A stretch of DNA of 62,342 nt, taken from contig SVNR01000010.1 in NCBI GenBank assembly GCA_015066815.1, positions 1 through 62,342 of the forward strand, written 5' to 3'. The position numbers were made by a program, and so were the translations under genes. Positions within the stretch are counted from its first letter, which is position 1, and each line of letters starts with the position of its first letter. This document shows positions 35,358 through 43,727 of this stretch, piece after piece. Below the pieces are notes generated by a model, which searched no databases, was not told where the DNA came from, and worked only from the letters and a program-made list of their open reading frames with translations. Origin of the DNA: Ruminococcus sp. Its GTDB lineage: Bacteria > Bacillota > Clostridia > Oscillospirales > Ruminococcaceae.

Positions 35358-36737
35358 ATGGAGAAAATAAAAAAGCTTATTGTTACGCTGGCAGCCATAT
35401 CTCTTGCGGCTGCGGCTGTATCGTGTAATGATTCCGGAAAAACAGAAAAAAAAGAAGATAAGCTTGATTCGGTAACAAGAGAAGAGCTTGCGTCTATTGC
35501 AGCACAGGATCCGAGACTTACCGGTGAGCTGGAAAACAAAACTATCAAGTGGATGGCAAACTGGGGGTTTTCTACCGACAGTCATATCGATCTTGTTGTT
35601 TTTCAGGAAAGATACGGCGGAAACATCGAGGAAACTATTATCGACTGGGAAGTAAGATATGAAAAGCTTGCGACAGCTATAAACGGTGATGAGGGAATAG
35701 ATTTTTTCCCTGCAGGTGATGCCGACGTATTTCCTAAGGGTGCAATAAAATCTATGTTTGCACCTGTTGATGAGTATGTTGACTTTAGTTCTGAGCTCTG
35801 GAAGGATGTAAAAAACGCAAATGATATGTTCGTGTGGGACGGAAAGCACTATCTGCTGTGTACAAACCTGAGCGGTGGAAATACAGCAGTGTTCTACAAT
35901 AAGAAAACTATAGAAGAATATGGTCTTGACGATCCTCAGGAGCTTTTTGAAAATAATAACTGGACATGGGACACATTCAAAAAGATACTTGATGATTTTG
36001 TGGATCCCGAAAACGGACTTTATGGTATAGACGGATACTGGACAGAAGCAGCGCTTTCGCTGACTACCGGTGTTCCGTATGTTGGTCTTGAAAACGGAAA
36101 GCTTGTAAACAACCTTAAGGACCCTGCTCTTGAGAGAGTTCAGAACTTCATGGCAGAGCTTTATAAGGACGGTTGTGTTATAGATAAATCCATGTTTGAC
36201 TGGAGTGAGATGCCTTCGTTTATAGGAGAGGGAAAGGAGCTCTTCTATCCCTGCGGCTTATGGGCAATCTACAAGTATCCTGAAGAATGGCAGAAAACCT
36301 TAGGAAAGGATGCTTTCTTCGTTCCAATGCCTAAGGACCCGAAGGCAGACAAGTACTACATACCTACAACAGCAGAAGGATATATGATGGTTTCAGGCGG
36401 ACATAATCCTGAGGGTGTTGCAAAGTTTGCAGAATGCAAAAGAGCAGTTATGCTCAACGAAGGACTTAACGGCATAGGCGACGAGCTTCTCATAAAAACA
36501 TACGGGTGGACTCCGGAAATGATCGCTATGAGAGATAAGATGTGGGATATGGCAAACGAAAACCCTGTTTTTGACTTCTATGCAGGTGTAAGTGCTGATA
36601 TTACAGGTACGCTTGACAGCGCCGAGACCGGTATCAGAGCTTCGCTTCAGGGCGGTGTTTCATGGGCAGAGACTGTTGGTTCCTGTTACAGTGTTATAGA
36701 CGCACTTATCGAGGATGCCAATAACGGATTAGCATGA
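35358..36737 (+). CDS. Extracellular solute-binding lipoprotein (family 1), orphan
   Basis: 459 residues from ATG 35358, where AAGGAAAAGG precedes and a lipoprotein signal (KKLIVTLAAISLAAAAVSCND) begins; the frame is open 15 codons further up but without a signal peptide. The mature protein follows the carbohydrate-type binding-protein pattern: IDLVVFQERYGGNIEETIIDW, GGNTAVFYNKKTIEEYGLDDP, NNWTWDTFKKILDDF, YYIPTTAEGYMMVSGGHNPEGVAKF. It would capture an oligosaccharide for ABC import. No permease or ATPase gene is adjacent, so it must use a remote transporter or act as a sensor. Confidence 0.88.
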   Translation: MEKIKKLIVTLAAISLAAAAVSCNDSGKTEKKEDKLDSVTREELASIAAQDPRLTGELENKTIKWMANWGFSTDSHIDLVVFQERYGGNIEETIIDWEVRYEKLATAINGDEGIDFFPAGDADVFPKGAIKSMFAPVDEYVDFSSELWKDVKNANDMFVWDGKHYLLCTNLSGGNTAVFYNKKTIEEYGLDDPQELFENNNWTWDTFKKILDDFVDPENGLYGIDGYWTEAALSLTTGVPYVGLENGKLVNNLKDPALERVQNFMAELYKDGCVIDKSMFDWSEMPSFIGEGKELFYPCGLWAIYKYPEEWQKTLGKDAFFVPMPKDPKADKYYIPTTAEGYMMVSGGHNPEGVAKFAECKRAVMLNEGLNGIGDELLIKTYGWTPEMIAMRDKMWDMANENPVFDFYAGVSADITGTLDSAETGIRASLQGGVSWAETVGSCYSVIDALIEDANNGLA

Positions 36738-36740
36738 CAA

Positions 36741-36772
36741 AAAAGCAGCTGACTTCTTGGTCAGCTGCTTTT
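36741..36772. terminator. Bidirectional terminator between the solute-binding protein and radical SAM genes
   Basis: A 13-bp perfect stem AAAAGCAGCTGAC/GTCAGCTGCTTTT around a 6-base loop. Its right arm overlaps the last codons of the radical SAM gene. Confidence 0.85.
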
Positions 36773-37702
36773 AAAATTTATTCCCTGTCTGCTGTTTCTT
36801 CTTCTGAGCTCCTTGTCTATGCCGTTTATTACTGATTTTTTATCACTTGTCCACAGAGGAGCGATAAGAGTTCTTCTGTCACCGTCTCCGGTAATTCTTT
36901 CTATTATGGTGTCAGGAGGCATAAGCTCTATCTGGTCACATACAATGTTTATATATTCCTCTCGTCCGAGAAGATAAAAAGGAGTTTTTTCGTATATTTC
37001 AGCAAGGGGAGTGTTTTTTATCAGATGAAGCATGTGTATTTTTACGCTGTGAGGCTTAAGAAGGCTTACCTGTCCGGCGGTGTCTGTCATCATCTGTATG
37101 GTTTCTCCGGGAAGTCCGTTGATGATATGTACGCATATGTTTATTCCGGAGCTTTTTAGCAGCTCATACGTATGCAGAAACTCCCGATATGTATGACAGC
37201 GGTTTATGTACTTGGCTGTGGTGTCATGTACTGTCTGCAGTCCGAGTTCGACTGTAAGATATGTTCTTTGTGACAGTTCCTTCAGATAGTCAAGCATATC
37301 GTGTGAAATGCAGTCAGCCCGTGTAGCTATGGTAAGCCCGACTGTTCCGCCGAATGCAAGAGCTTCTTCGTACAGTGGTTTCAGTACGTCAAGTGGGGCG
37401 TAGGTGTTTGAGCCTGCCTGAAAGTATGGTATATACATAGAGCTTTGCCATTTTTCTGACAGAAGCTCTGTCTGTGAACGGAGCTGTTCTGTTACAGAGA
37501 GGCGGGAGTTACCGGAAAAATCCCCGCTTAGCATCGGAGAACAGTATATACATCCGCCTGTTCCTTTTGTTCCGTCTCTGTTAGGGCAGGACATTCCGGC
37601 GTTTAGTGAAAGCTTGATAACCTTTCCTCCGAATCTGCTTCTGAGATAGTTGTTCTGTGTAAGATATCGTTTTCCGTCAGAATTTGTTGTAAAACTGTCC
37701 AT
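36761..37702 (-). CDS. Radical SAM protein, YhcC/TIGR01212 type
   Basis: 313 residues. The iron-sulfur cysteines lie in SCPNRDGTKGTGGCIYC, the spacing typical of this family rather than plain CxxxCxxC. LSVTEQLRSQTELL, FQAGSNTYAPLDVLKPLYEE, GLTIATRADCIS, VELGLQTVHDTTAKYINRCH and CVHIINGLPGE are also family-typical. The reaction is not known for most members. It is transcribed alone, convergent with the solute-binding gene. Confidence 0.9.
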   Translation of the reverse strand: MDSFTTNSDGKRYLTQNNYLRSRFGGKVIKLSLNAGMSCPNRDGTKGTGGCIYCSPMLSGDFSGNSRLSVTEQLRSQTELLSEKWQSSMYIPYFQAGSNTYAPLDVLKPLYEEALAFGGTVGLTIATRADCISHDMLDYLKELSQRTYLTVELGLQTVHDTTAKYINRCHTYREFLHTYELLKSSGINICVHIINGLPGETIQMMTDTAGQVSLLKPHSVKIHMLHLIKNTPLAEIYEKTPFYLLGREEYINIVCDQIELMPPDTIIERITGDGDRRTLIAPLWTSDKKSVINGIDKELRRRNSRQGINFKSS

Positions 37703-37750
37703 TATAGTACCTTTCTTTTTGTGCGAAATATATTATTTCTGCCAAGGATA

Positions 37751-37779
37751 TTGATTTTGATTTTGTTATATGATATAAT
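37751..37779 (+). promoter_or_regulatory. Promoter of the epimerase gene
   Basis: TTGATT (37751-37756), 17-bp spacer ending TGA (extended -10), TATAAT (37774-37779). Confidence 0.8.
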
Positions 37780-37796
37780 TATTAAAAAAGGCTATT

Positions 37797-37937
37797 ATGA
37801 ATAATGATGTAGTAAAAAAAATAAAAATAATCGTAAACGAAGAACTTAAAAAACATACTAAGAATATTATACTGTATTGTTTTAGAAAAATCAATTTTTT
37901 TTTACAAAGGAGAGTGAGAATATGGCTAAGATTCTGA
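37797..37937 (+). other. Possible leader ORF or gene remnant upstream of the epimerase
   Basis: A 46-codon ORF starts about 10 nt after the predicted transcript start, without a ribosome site, and overlaps the epimerase start by 16 bp. Its first part (KKIKIIVNEELKKHTKNIIL) is similar in pattern to the beginning of minimal nucleotidyltransferases, where the G-S-x-A motif would follow, but it stops matching exactly there. It is probably a relic or chance; low confidence. Confidence 0.25.
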
Positions 37938-38878
37938 TAACCGGTGCGTGTGGACTCATAGGAAGAAAGATATGTTCAGGGCTTATAAAAAGAGACAATC
38001 AGGTAATAGGCACCGATGTAAATACCGGTTCTTACAATGACGGCAAGAAAAACTATAGTTTTATTCAGGCTGATGCCAGAGACAGAGCGGTTTTTGAAGG
38101 GCTTTTTAAAAACGAAGGCTTTGATGTTGTGATTCATTGTGCATGCACTGCAGACAATGACCTGAGTGATACTATAACTGAAGAAGATATGAAGCGCAGC
38201 GCTATATATGACGACTATATCTACAATCTTGCAGTGTCATCAGGAGTAAAAAAGTTTATTCTCATCAGTACAAGTCAGGTTTATGAGTTTCCTAAGACAA
38301 GAGAGCCGATAAGAGAGACAGATCGTCTGAAGATAGTTTCAAACTATGCAAGACTAAAGCGAGAATCAGAAAAAAAGCTTGCAGAAGCGCTGAAAACAAA
38401 CAATAACATGATATCAGCGGCACTCAGAGTAGCTCCTATCTATACAAGTGATTTTTCAAATAATCTTCTCTGTAAGATACTTGATCCTGATACAGGCGGA
38501 CTTTTTGTATATTATTCAGGAGATTACGGCTTCCAGTTCTGCTGTCTGCACAACCTCGTTGAGTTCGTAATGTGCTTTGTAAAGCATGCTGATGATAAGA
38601 CTTATATGGGCATATATAATGTAGCCGACAGCAACATATGCTCTGCAAGAGAAATCATAAAGTATGCAAGAGCAAGAAAAAAATACGGTCCTGTTCTTCA
38701 GAGAAACTTAGGTAAGGACATGATGAAGCTGAAACTTGTAAAGTTTAAAAGCAAGAACGATATAAAAACCAACTATCGCTATATAGATATGACCACGTTT
38801 TTCAATAACAACGTACTTGACATAACAAGAGCCAAAAAGCTCTATAACTTCAAGTGGAACATTGACAATACAAAATAA
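37922..38878 (+). CDS. NAD-dependent epimerase/dehydratase (extended SDR)
   Basis: 318 residues. The Rossmann nucleotide motif TGACGLIGRKIC (about 6-17) and the catalytic pair in NYARLKRESEK (YxxxK) are present, with ISTSQVYEF as the active-site strand. Such enzymes modify nucleotide sugars for surface glycans. AAGGAGAGTGAGAAT precedes ATG 37922. The O-antigen-ligase-like gene 1.3 kb further on is a loose hint to polysaccharide synthesis; the exact sugar cannot be read from the sequence. Confidence 0.88.
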   Translation: MAKILITGACGLIGRKICSGLIKRDNQVIGTDVNTGSYNDGKKNYSFIQADARDRAVFEGLFKNEGFDVVIHCACTADNDLSDTITEEDMKRSAIYDDYIYNLAVSSGVKKFILISTSQVYEFPKTREPIRETDRLKIVSNYARLKRESEKKLAEALKTNNNMISAALRVAPIYTSDFSNNLLCKILDPDTGGLFVYYSGDYGFQFCCLHNLVEFVMCFVKHADDKTYMGIYNVADSNICSAREIIKYARARKKYGPVLQRNLGKDMMKLKLVKFKSKNDIKTNYRYIDMTTFFNNNVLDITRAKKLYNFKWNIDNTK

Positions 38879-38890
38879 ATAAAAACTCAG

Positions 38891-38926
38891 AAGGGCACTT
38901 TTTGTATCTGAAACAGAAGTGCCCTT
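38891..38926 (+). terminator. Hairpin after the epimerase gene
   Basis: A 10-bp perfect stem AAGGGCACTT/AAGTGCCCTT with a 16-base loop. The following GATTATTATCC is only weakly T-rich, so termination may be partial and the next gene may be cotranscribed. Confidence 0.6.
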
Positions 38927-39012
38927 GATTATTATCCTGCATATTTGCTGACTGCGTTAGCTTTTAAGGATAAAGGCTTAAAAAAATCATATCTGCGAAG
39001 GGAGAAATACTC

Positions 39013-39234
39013 TTGGAGAAACTGAAAAGAATATTTCTTGCTGTCTTACTGTTATCAATTTTTGTTTTTGTTTTTACATTGTTTACTGTGAGCAGTGACG
39101 AAACGATATGGCGTGTATTTTCAGTGACGATGCCTCTTATTGCTATAAGCTTCTGGGGAGCGGTTATTGTCTCGGTAATCGGTATTTCACGTTCAAAAAA
39201 ATCTGAAAACAGCTCAGACGATCAAGAAAAATAA
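39013..39234 (+). CDS. Small two-helix membrane protein, unknown function
   Basis: 73 residues starting at TTG 39013, preceded by GGGAG at about 9 nt. Two membrane helices (~7-25 and ~39-58) are joined by a short polar loop (SSDETIWRVF), followed by a charged tail (RSKKSENSSDDQEK). No family recognised. It is followed by a strong terminator. The start codon and small size make it easy to miss in automatic annotation. Confidence 0.65.
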   Translation: MEKLKRIFLAVLLLSIFVFVFTLFTVSSDETIWRVFSVTMPLIAISFWGAVIVSVIGISRSKKSENSSDDQEK

Positions 39235-39253
39235 CATAAGCTTAGCTTATAGA

Positions 39254-39291
39254 AAAAAACACATCCGAAATGCTGTCCGGATGTGTTTTTT
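39254..39291. terminator. Bidirectional terminator
   Basis: A 13-14-bp stem AAAAACACATCCG / CGGATGTGTTTTT with an 11-base loop and T run, between the small membrane protein and the convergent O-antigen-ligase-like gene. Confidence 0.9.
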
Positions 39292-39313
39292 TATGTTCTC
39301 AGAAGATCCTGTT

Positions 39314-40750
39314 TTATTCTTTTTCAGTAAATGAACAGCAGCATGTGCCGAGTATGAACCATACAAAAGGAGTTACTGTTGCAGTGCTGTTTGTCACAGC
39401 TGCAGTTATGATGTACATAATCGATATGCTTACAGCAGCAAGAGATATCCAGCTTTTGTTCTTTTTGAAGGCTTTTGCTCCGTTTACTGCAGAGTAGATA
39501 AGAATTGATGCAAACGCCAGTGCGGACGGTATACCGAGTGTTGCTGCATAGAAAAGATATTCGTTATAAGGACGGTCTATCGTCATAGCAAGTTTAAAAT
39601 CAGGTTTTACTGTATCAAGCTGAGGTATAGCAAATGCATCAGGTCCAAGACCGGTTATCGGGAACTTTCCGATAAACTCTATAGCTTTGTTCCACATAAA
39701 AGCATATGATTCTTTTATACTGTGAATATCAAAGCTGTTATCGAGTTTAGCTGTATACTGACCGAAGGCGGCGAGTCTTTTGCAGCCGTCATGCCATATT
39801 ATCGGTCCGTCAAGAAGTGCAAAGCCTCTTATGAAAACAAAAGCAAGAGAAGCGATGGTTCCGGTGAGAAGCAAAACAAGAGGAGTTGAACTGAGCTTGT
39901 CCTGTTTTTTGTTTCTTACGAATAAGAAAACAGCAAGAACGATAGTCAGTGCTGAAGAAAAAACACCGATAAGAGTCTGGGTTTTAAAAAGTATAAAAGA
40001 CAGAGGAACTATTGAAAGCTTACACAGTACCGACAGAAGCTTTGTTTTTTCATAAAAAGCTCCGAATACAGCTATCAGAAGTCCTATAGAGAAAAGTGTT
40101 GCAAGAAAAGCGGGGCTTCCTGTAGTGCCGCTCGGAAGCAGCTGGTTTTTTATAAGATACGGTATGCTGCTGTAGTGATCGGGGAACGAAGGAATAAACT
40201 GAAGAGCTGACCATACTGATTCAAGAAGCATTATTATAAGAAAAACGCTGAAGATTTTTTTTACAGTGTTTTCTTTGTTTATTGTGAGACTTCCGAGGAA
40301 AATAAACAGATAGCAAAGATGAACCAGAAAACCTTCGTATCGGCCGTTACGATATCCGAGAAAGGCTGAATAGTCTTTTACAAGTGCATAAGCGTTTATG
40401 TAGGATATGTACATGAAAACGGTCATGATCAGAGCAATGACAGCAGCCGCTATCTGCTTTTTGTCAAGAGTCTGCTTTATGAGAGCAATAATAAAGATGC
40501 TTATACCGGCTATGCCTGTTATACCAAGTGCTATGGACGGAATAATACGCCAGTCATAGTTTTTTTCGGTAAGCTCTCTCAGGGAGAAAAACTCGGTTAC
40601 TGCTGACAGTATGAAAATAAGTAAAAATCCGGCTGAAAAAGCAATAGCTGCGAACTTGTTGAAGCCGTTGTTTGTCATGTTCAGGATAAAGTTTGACTTT
40701 TCTGTAGTTCCGAATATAGTTTTGTGCGTTTTTTTCGGTGCTGATGCCAT
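39314..40750 (-). CDS. O-antigen ligase/polymerase-like membrane protein
   Basis: 478 residues with about 11-12 hydrophobic segments. A large loop near residues 325-405 carries GLGPDAFAIP and TIDRPYNEYLFYAATLGIPS, matching the RxHNxxL-type motif of the Wzy_C/O-antigen ligase superfamily (here RPYNEYL, with tyrosine replacing histidine). Members join or polymerise surface glycans. A Gram-positive host has no O-antigen, so a capsule, exopolysaccharide or teichoic-type glycan is more likely. No glycosyltransferase cluster adjoins it. Confidence 0.8.
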   Translation of the reverse strand: MASAPKKTHKTIFGTTEKSNFILNMTNNGFNKFAAIAFSAGFLLIFILSAVTEFFSLRELTEKNYDWRIIPSIALGITGIAGISIFIIALIKQTLDKKQIAAAVIALIMTVFMYISYINAYALVKDYSAFLGYRNGRYEGFLVHLCYLFIFLGSLTINKENTVKKIFSVFLIIMLLESVWSALQFIPSFPDHYSSIPYLIKNQLLPSGTTGSPAFLATLFSIGLLIAVFGAFYEKTKLLSVLCKLSIVPLSFILFKTQTLIGVFSSALTIVLAVFLFVRNKKQDKLSSTPLVLLLTGTIASLAFVFIRGFALLDGPIIWHDGCKRLAAFGQYTAKLDNSFDIHSIKESYAFMWNKAIEFIGKFPITGLGPDAFAIPQLDTVKPDFKLAMTIDRPYNEYLFYAATLGIPSALAFASILIYSAVNGAKAFKKNKSWISLAAVSISIMYIITAAVTNSTATVTPFVWFILGTCCCSFTEKE

Positions 40751-40832
40751 ATTTTTTCACTTTCCTTTCTGAAAAAAAGTATACAGAACAGATTTACCCC
40801 ACTCAGAAGGAGTAGGGTAAAGATCAGTGGTT

Positions 40833-42419
40833 TTATTTTGCGTATTCGATAGTTCTGCTCTCACGGATAAGATGAACCTTTATTTGTCCCGGATATTCCA
40901 TTTCGTCTTCGATACGCTTAACGATGTCTCTTGCAACAAGAACCATCTTTTCGTCGTTGATAACCTCAGGAAGAACCATGATTCTTACCTCACGGCCGGC
41001 CTGAACGGCGAAGCATTTTTCAACGCCTTCATATGAAGAGCATATTTCTTCAAGCTTTTCAAGACGTTTGATATAGCTTTCATAGTTTTCGCATCTTGCA
41101 GCAGGTCTTGCAGCAGATATTGCGTCAGCAGCCTGTACGATACAAGCGATGACTGTCTTAGGTTCTACGTCGTTATGGTGAGCTTCAACAGCGTGAATAA
41201 CTTCAGCGCTTTCCTTGTACTTTTTACATACGTCAACGCCTATCTGTACGTGTGAGCCCTCTATCTCGGAAGTAAGTGCCTTACCGATATCATGGAGAAG
41301 TCCTGCACGTCTTGCTACGTTTGCGTCCACGCCAAGCTCCGAAGCAAGAATACCTGAGAGCTGAGCAACCTCTATCGAGTGGTTGAGTATGTTCTGGCGA
41401 TAGCTTGTACGGAACTTGAGACGACCTATAAGGTTCACAAGCTCGTGGTTTATGTTGTGAACGTTTGTTTCGAGAATAGCACGTTCACCCTCCTGACGGA
41501 TCTTGTGCTCAACTTCACGTCGTGCCTTATCGACCATTTCTTCGATTCTTGTCGGATGGATACGGCCGTCTGCTATAAGCTTTTCGAGAGCGATTCTTGC
41601 TACCTCTCGTCTTACCTGATCGAAGCAGGAAAGAGTTATAGCCTCAGGTGTGTCGTCAATTATGAGATCAACACCTGTGAGTGTTTCAAGAGTACGGATG
41701 TTACGTCCCTCACGACCTATTATGCGGCCTTTCATTTCGTCGTTCGGAAGGGCAACTACCGATATTGAGGATTCGGATACCTGATCGGCAGCACACTTTG
41801 CGATAGCGAGCGAGATGTAGTTTCTTGCCTTCTCATCGCAGCTGTCCTTAAGCTGCTGTTCGTAGGAGGCAATTTTGAGAGCTTTTTCATGTACAAGCTC
41901 GGATTCGAGCTGGGATATGATATAATCCTTAGCCTGTTCTCTTGTGAACTCGGAGATTTTTTCGAGGATCTCCATCTGACTTTTCTTGATAGCTTCAGCC
42001 TCACTAAGCTTTTCTTCGGCTGATTTTATCTTGTTCTGAAGCAGTTCTTCCTTACGTTCAAGGTTGTCGTTCTTCTTGTCGAGATTTTCTTCCTTTTGCT
42101 GGATTCGTCTTTCCTGTCTGGAGATCTCAGAACGTCTGTCCTTTATTTCCTTGTCTGCTTCTGATTTAAGCTTATAGATTTCGTCTTTTGCTTCAACAAG
42201 CGCCTGTTTTTTCTTGTTGGCACTTTCGACTTTAGCATTTTCGACTAATTTTTTAGCTTCTTTCTTGATTCGCTCCGCTTCCTGTTCAGCTGAGCCTATT
42301 GCCGCTTCTGCCTGCTGCTGTCTGTAGGCGATACCTTTTTTGAAGAAGATAAATCCTGAGACTGCTGCACCGATAACGAGAGCGAGGACAGCAATTATTA
42401 TTACTGTAGGTGTACTCAT
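40833..42419 (-). CDS. rny: Ribonuclease Y
   Basis: 528 residues, standard length. The N-terminal membrane anchor (~5-27) is followed by a long coiled coil (~30-210), a KH domain ([28 protein letters not shown]) and an HD domain with [18 protein letters not shown]. It is the membrane-bound endonuclease that starts mRNA decay in Firmicutes. A possible promoter lies about 290 bp upstream. Confidence 0.97.
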   Translation of the reverse strand: MSTPTVIIIAVLALVIGAAVSGFIFFKKGIAYRQQQAEAAIGSAEQEAERIKKEAKKLVENAKVESANKKKQALVEAKDEIYKLKSEADKEIKDRRSEISRQERRIQQKEENLDKKNDNLERKEELLQNKIKSAEEKLSEAEAIKKSQMEILEKISEFTREQAKDYIISQLESELVHEKALKIASYEQQLKDSCDEKARNYISLAIAKCAADQVSESSISVVALPNDEMKGRIIGREGRNIRTLETLTGVDLIIDDTPEAITLSCFDQVRREVARIALEKLIADGRIHPTRIEEMVDKARREVEHKIRQEGERAILETNVHNINHELVNLIGRLKFRTSYRQNILNHSIEVAQLSGILASELGVDANVARRAGLLHDIGKALTSEIEGSHVQIGVDVCKKYKESAEVIHAVEAHHNDVEPKTVIACIVQAADAISAARPAARCENYESYIKRLEKLEEICSSYEGVEKCFAVQAGREVRIMVLPEVINDEKMVLVARDIVKRIEDEMEYPGQIKVHLIRESRTIEYAK

Positions 42420-42712
42420 GGAAAATTAATTCCTCCTTTCACTGTAAATATGCTTTTCATAACGCTAAAAAAAATACGGTACAGTCAGAAGAGTATTAAT
42501 TTTTTAAACTTCAAGAAGATAATTTTCCAAAAAAGATTTATTATTTATATTTGTTAAGGTTATATATAAAAATAATATATTTTACAGATAAATTATGTAT
42601 ATTTGATAGAATAAAAACATTCTGACTGAACCGTGCGTAAATTTGTTGTTGCTGTTTTCAGCACTTGTTCAGTAAAATGCATTTGAAAAAAATAAATAAA
42701 TGCAATACTTCT

Positions 42713-42741
42713 ATTGTATATCTTTTTGACTTAAATGTCAA
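42713..42741 (-). promoter_or_regulatory. Promoter candidate for rny
   Basis: Read leftward: TTGACA (42741-42736), 17-bp spacer, TACAAT (42718-42713). The leader would be about 290 nt, unusually long, so another start closer to rny is possible. Confidence 0.65.
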
Positions 42742-42801
42742 GACTATAATTTGACTTTCAGTGAAAACAGACTTTTGTTTTGAGGTGTAAAATGTTATAA
42801 T

Positions 42802-42838
42802 TATAATGAACGAAAAAAACGTTTTTACGTTTACTATA
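42802..42838. repeat. Intergenic palindromic repeat, TATAGTGAAC family, copy 6
   Basis: TATAATGAACGAAAAA pairs with the complement ending ACGTTTACTATA, with two changes in the arms. It lies 50 bp upstream of the acetyltransferase gene. Confidence 0.75.
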
Positions 42839-42889
42839 TTTTCTGAGGGCTGATGTAAATTTGTTAAAAATAACAGTGAGGTAGAAAAA

Positions 42890-43417
42890 ATGCTAAAAAA
42901 GCTTTTTAAACAGGATGTTGATTTTATTTATGCGCTTCTTGAGGGCAGCTTTCCGGCTGATGAATACAGGACCTATGAAGAGCAGAAGGGTATTTTTGAT
43001 GATCCGCGGTACACGGCGTATGGATTTTGCGGAGATGATGGGAAGCTTCTCGGTTTTGTTTCGGTATGGGAGCTTAAGGAGATAGTTTTTGTTGAGCATC
43101 TTGCTGTGCTTTCCGGTTTCCGTGGCAGGGGTATAGGCTCAGAGCTTCTTTCAGGTATTGCCTTGCAGACAGATAAACAAGTATGTCTTGAAGTGGAGCC
43201 GCCGCTGGATGAGGAGTCGCGCAGACGCATAGCATTCTATGAGAAAAACGGATTTTTCTTTAATGATTTTCCATATGTTCAGCCTCCTATGACTGAAGGA
43301 AAGAGAGAAATCCCTCTTTTTATCATGACCGGAAGGTGTGCTGCAGACAGGAAAATGTTTGAAAAAATAAAAACAACTCTGTATACAGAGATATATAAAA
43401 CAGAAAAAAAATATTGA
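42890..43417 (+). CDS. GNAT-family N-acetyltransferase
   Basis: 175 residues. The acetyl-CoA-binding motif A is AVLSGFRGRGIGSELLSGIA (RGRGIG), preceded by KEIVFVEHLAVL and followed by RRRIAFYEKNGFFFNDFPYV, the usual motif B region. It transfers acetyl from acetyl-CoA to an unknown amine. GTGAGG precedes ATG 42890. The thrS promoter overlaps its last codons. Confidence 0.88.
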   Translation: MLKKLFKQDVDFIYALLEGSFPADEYRTYEEQKGIFDDPRYTAYGFCGDDGKLLGFVSVWELKEIVFVEHLAVLSGFRGRGIGSELLSGIALQTDKQVCLEVEPPLDEESRRRIAFYEKNGFFFNDFPYVQPPMTEGKREIPLFIMTGRCAADRKMFEKIKTTLYTEIYKTEKKY

Positions 43418-43441
43418 CTTTTTATTTTTTTGAGGTATAAT
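43414..43441 (+). promoter_or_regulatory. Promoter of the thrS leader
   Basis: TTGACT (43414-43419), 16-bp spacer, TATAAT (43436-43441). The -35 box overlaps the stop codon of the acetyltransferase gene. Confidence 0.8.
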
Positions 43442-43454
43442 TGATTATATAAGC

Positions 43455-43699
43455 TTAAAAAACAATGAAAAGGAAAGCCTTGTTATTGCGGTGGTTCATA
43501 CAGAGAGATTCTTAAAGCTGCTGAGATTAAGATCAGAATCCTATAACACGGATACCGTCCTTTGAGTGCGTCTAATACACGACGGCTGTTCCCCGTTACC
43601 GGAACGTTGAGAGAGCTGTATTTTTATGCAGATTTATAGGGTGGAACCGCATTTTTATGCCCCTTGGAAGAGCCGTATGCTTTTCTGAGGGGTTTTATT
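43455..43699 (+). promoter_or_regulatory. T-box leader controlling thrS (threonine specific)
   Basis: The diagnostic T-box AGGGTGGAACCGC is at 43638-43650. Upstream, GCGGTGG and the AGAGAG motif (43502-43507) fit stem I. The specifier is probably ACC (Thr) at 43554-43556, in the context GATACCGTCC just before TTTGAGTGCG. The terminator (arms near 43660-43672 and 43680-43692, then TTTT) competes with the antiterminator. Uncharged tRNA-Thr would allow transcription into thrS. Confidence 0.93.
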
Positions 43700-43727
43700 A
43701 TTATTATTTTGAAAGGATATGAAAACT

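Larger units (their letters stand above)
42420..42889. other. 470-bp A/T-rich gap between rny and the acetyltransferase gene
   Basis: It holds a leftward promoter (42713-42741), a fragment resembling the GTCAAA repeat subtype at 42751-42770 (TTTGACTTTCAGTG), and palindrome copy 6 at 42802. The TTGAC-ttaaat-GTCAA dyad at 42727-42741 overlaps the promoter. I see nothing convincing in 42440-42700. Confidence 0.5.

Noticed and set aside
40791-40820. Hairpin TTACCCCACT/AGTAGGGTAA as terminator of rny
   Set aside because: The stem is short with a mismatch and no T run follows on the rny transcript.
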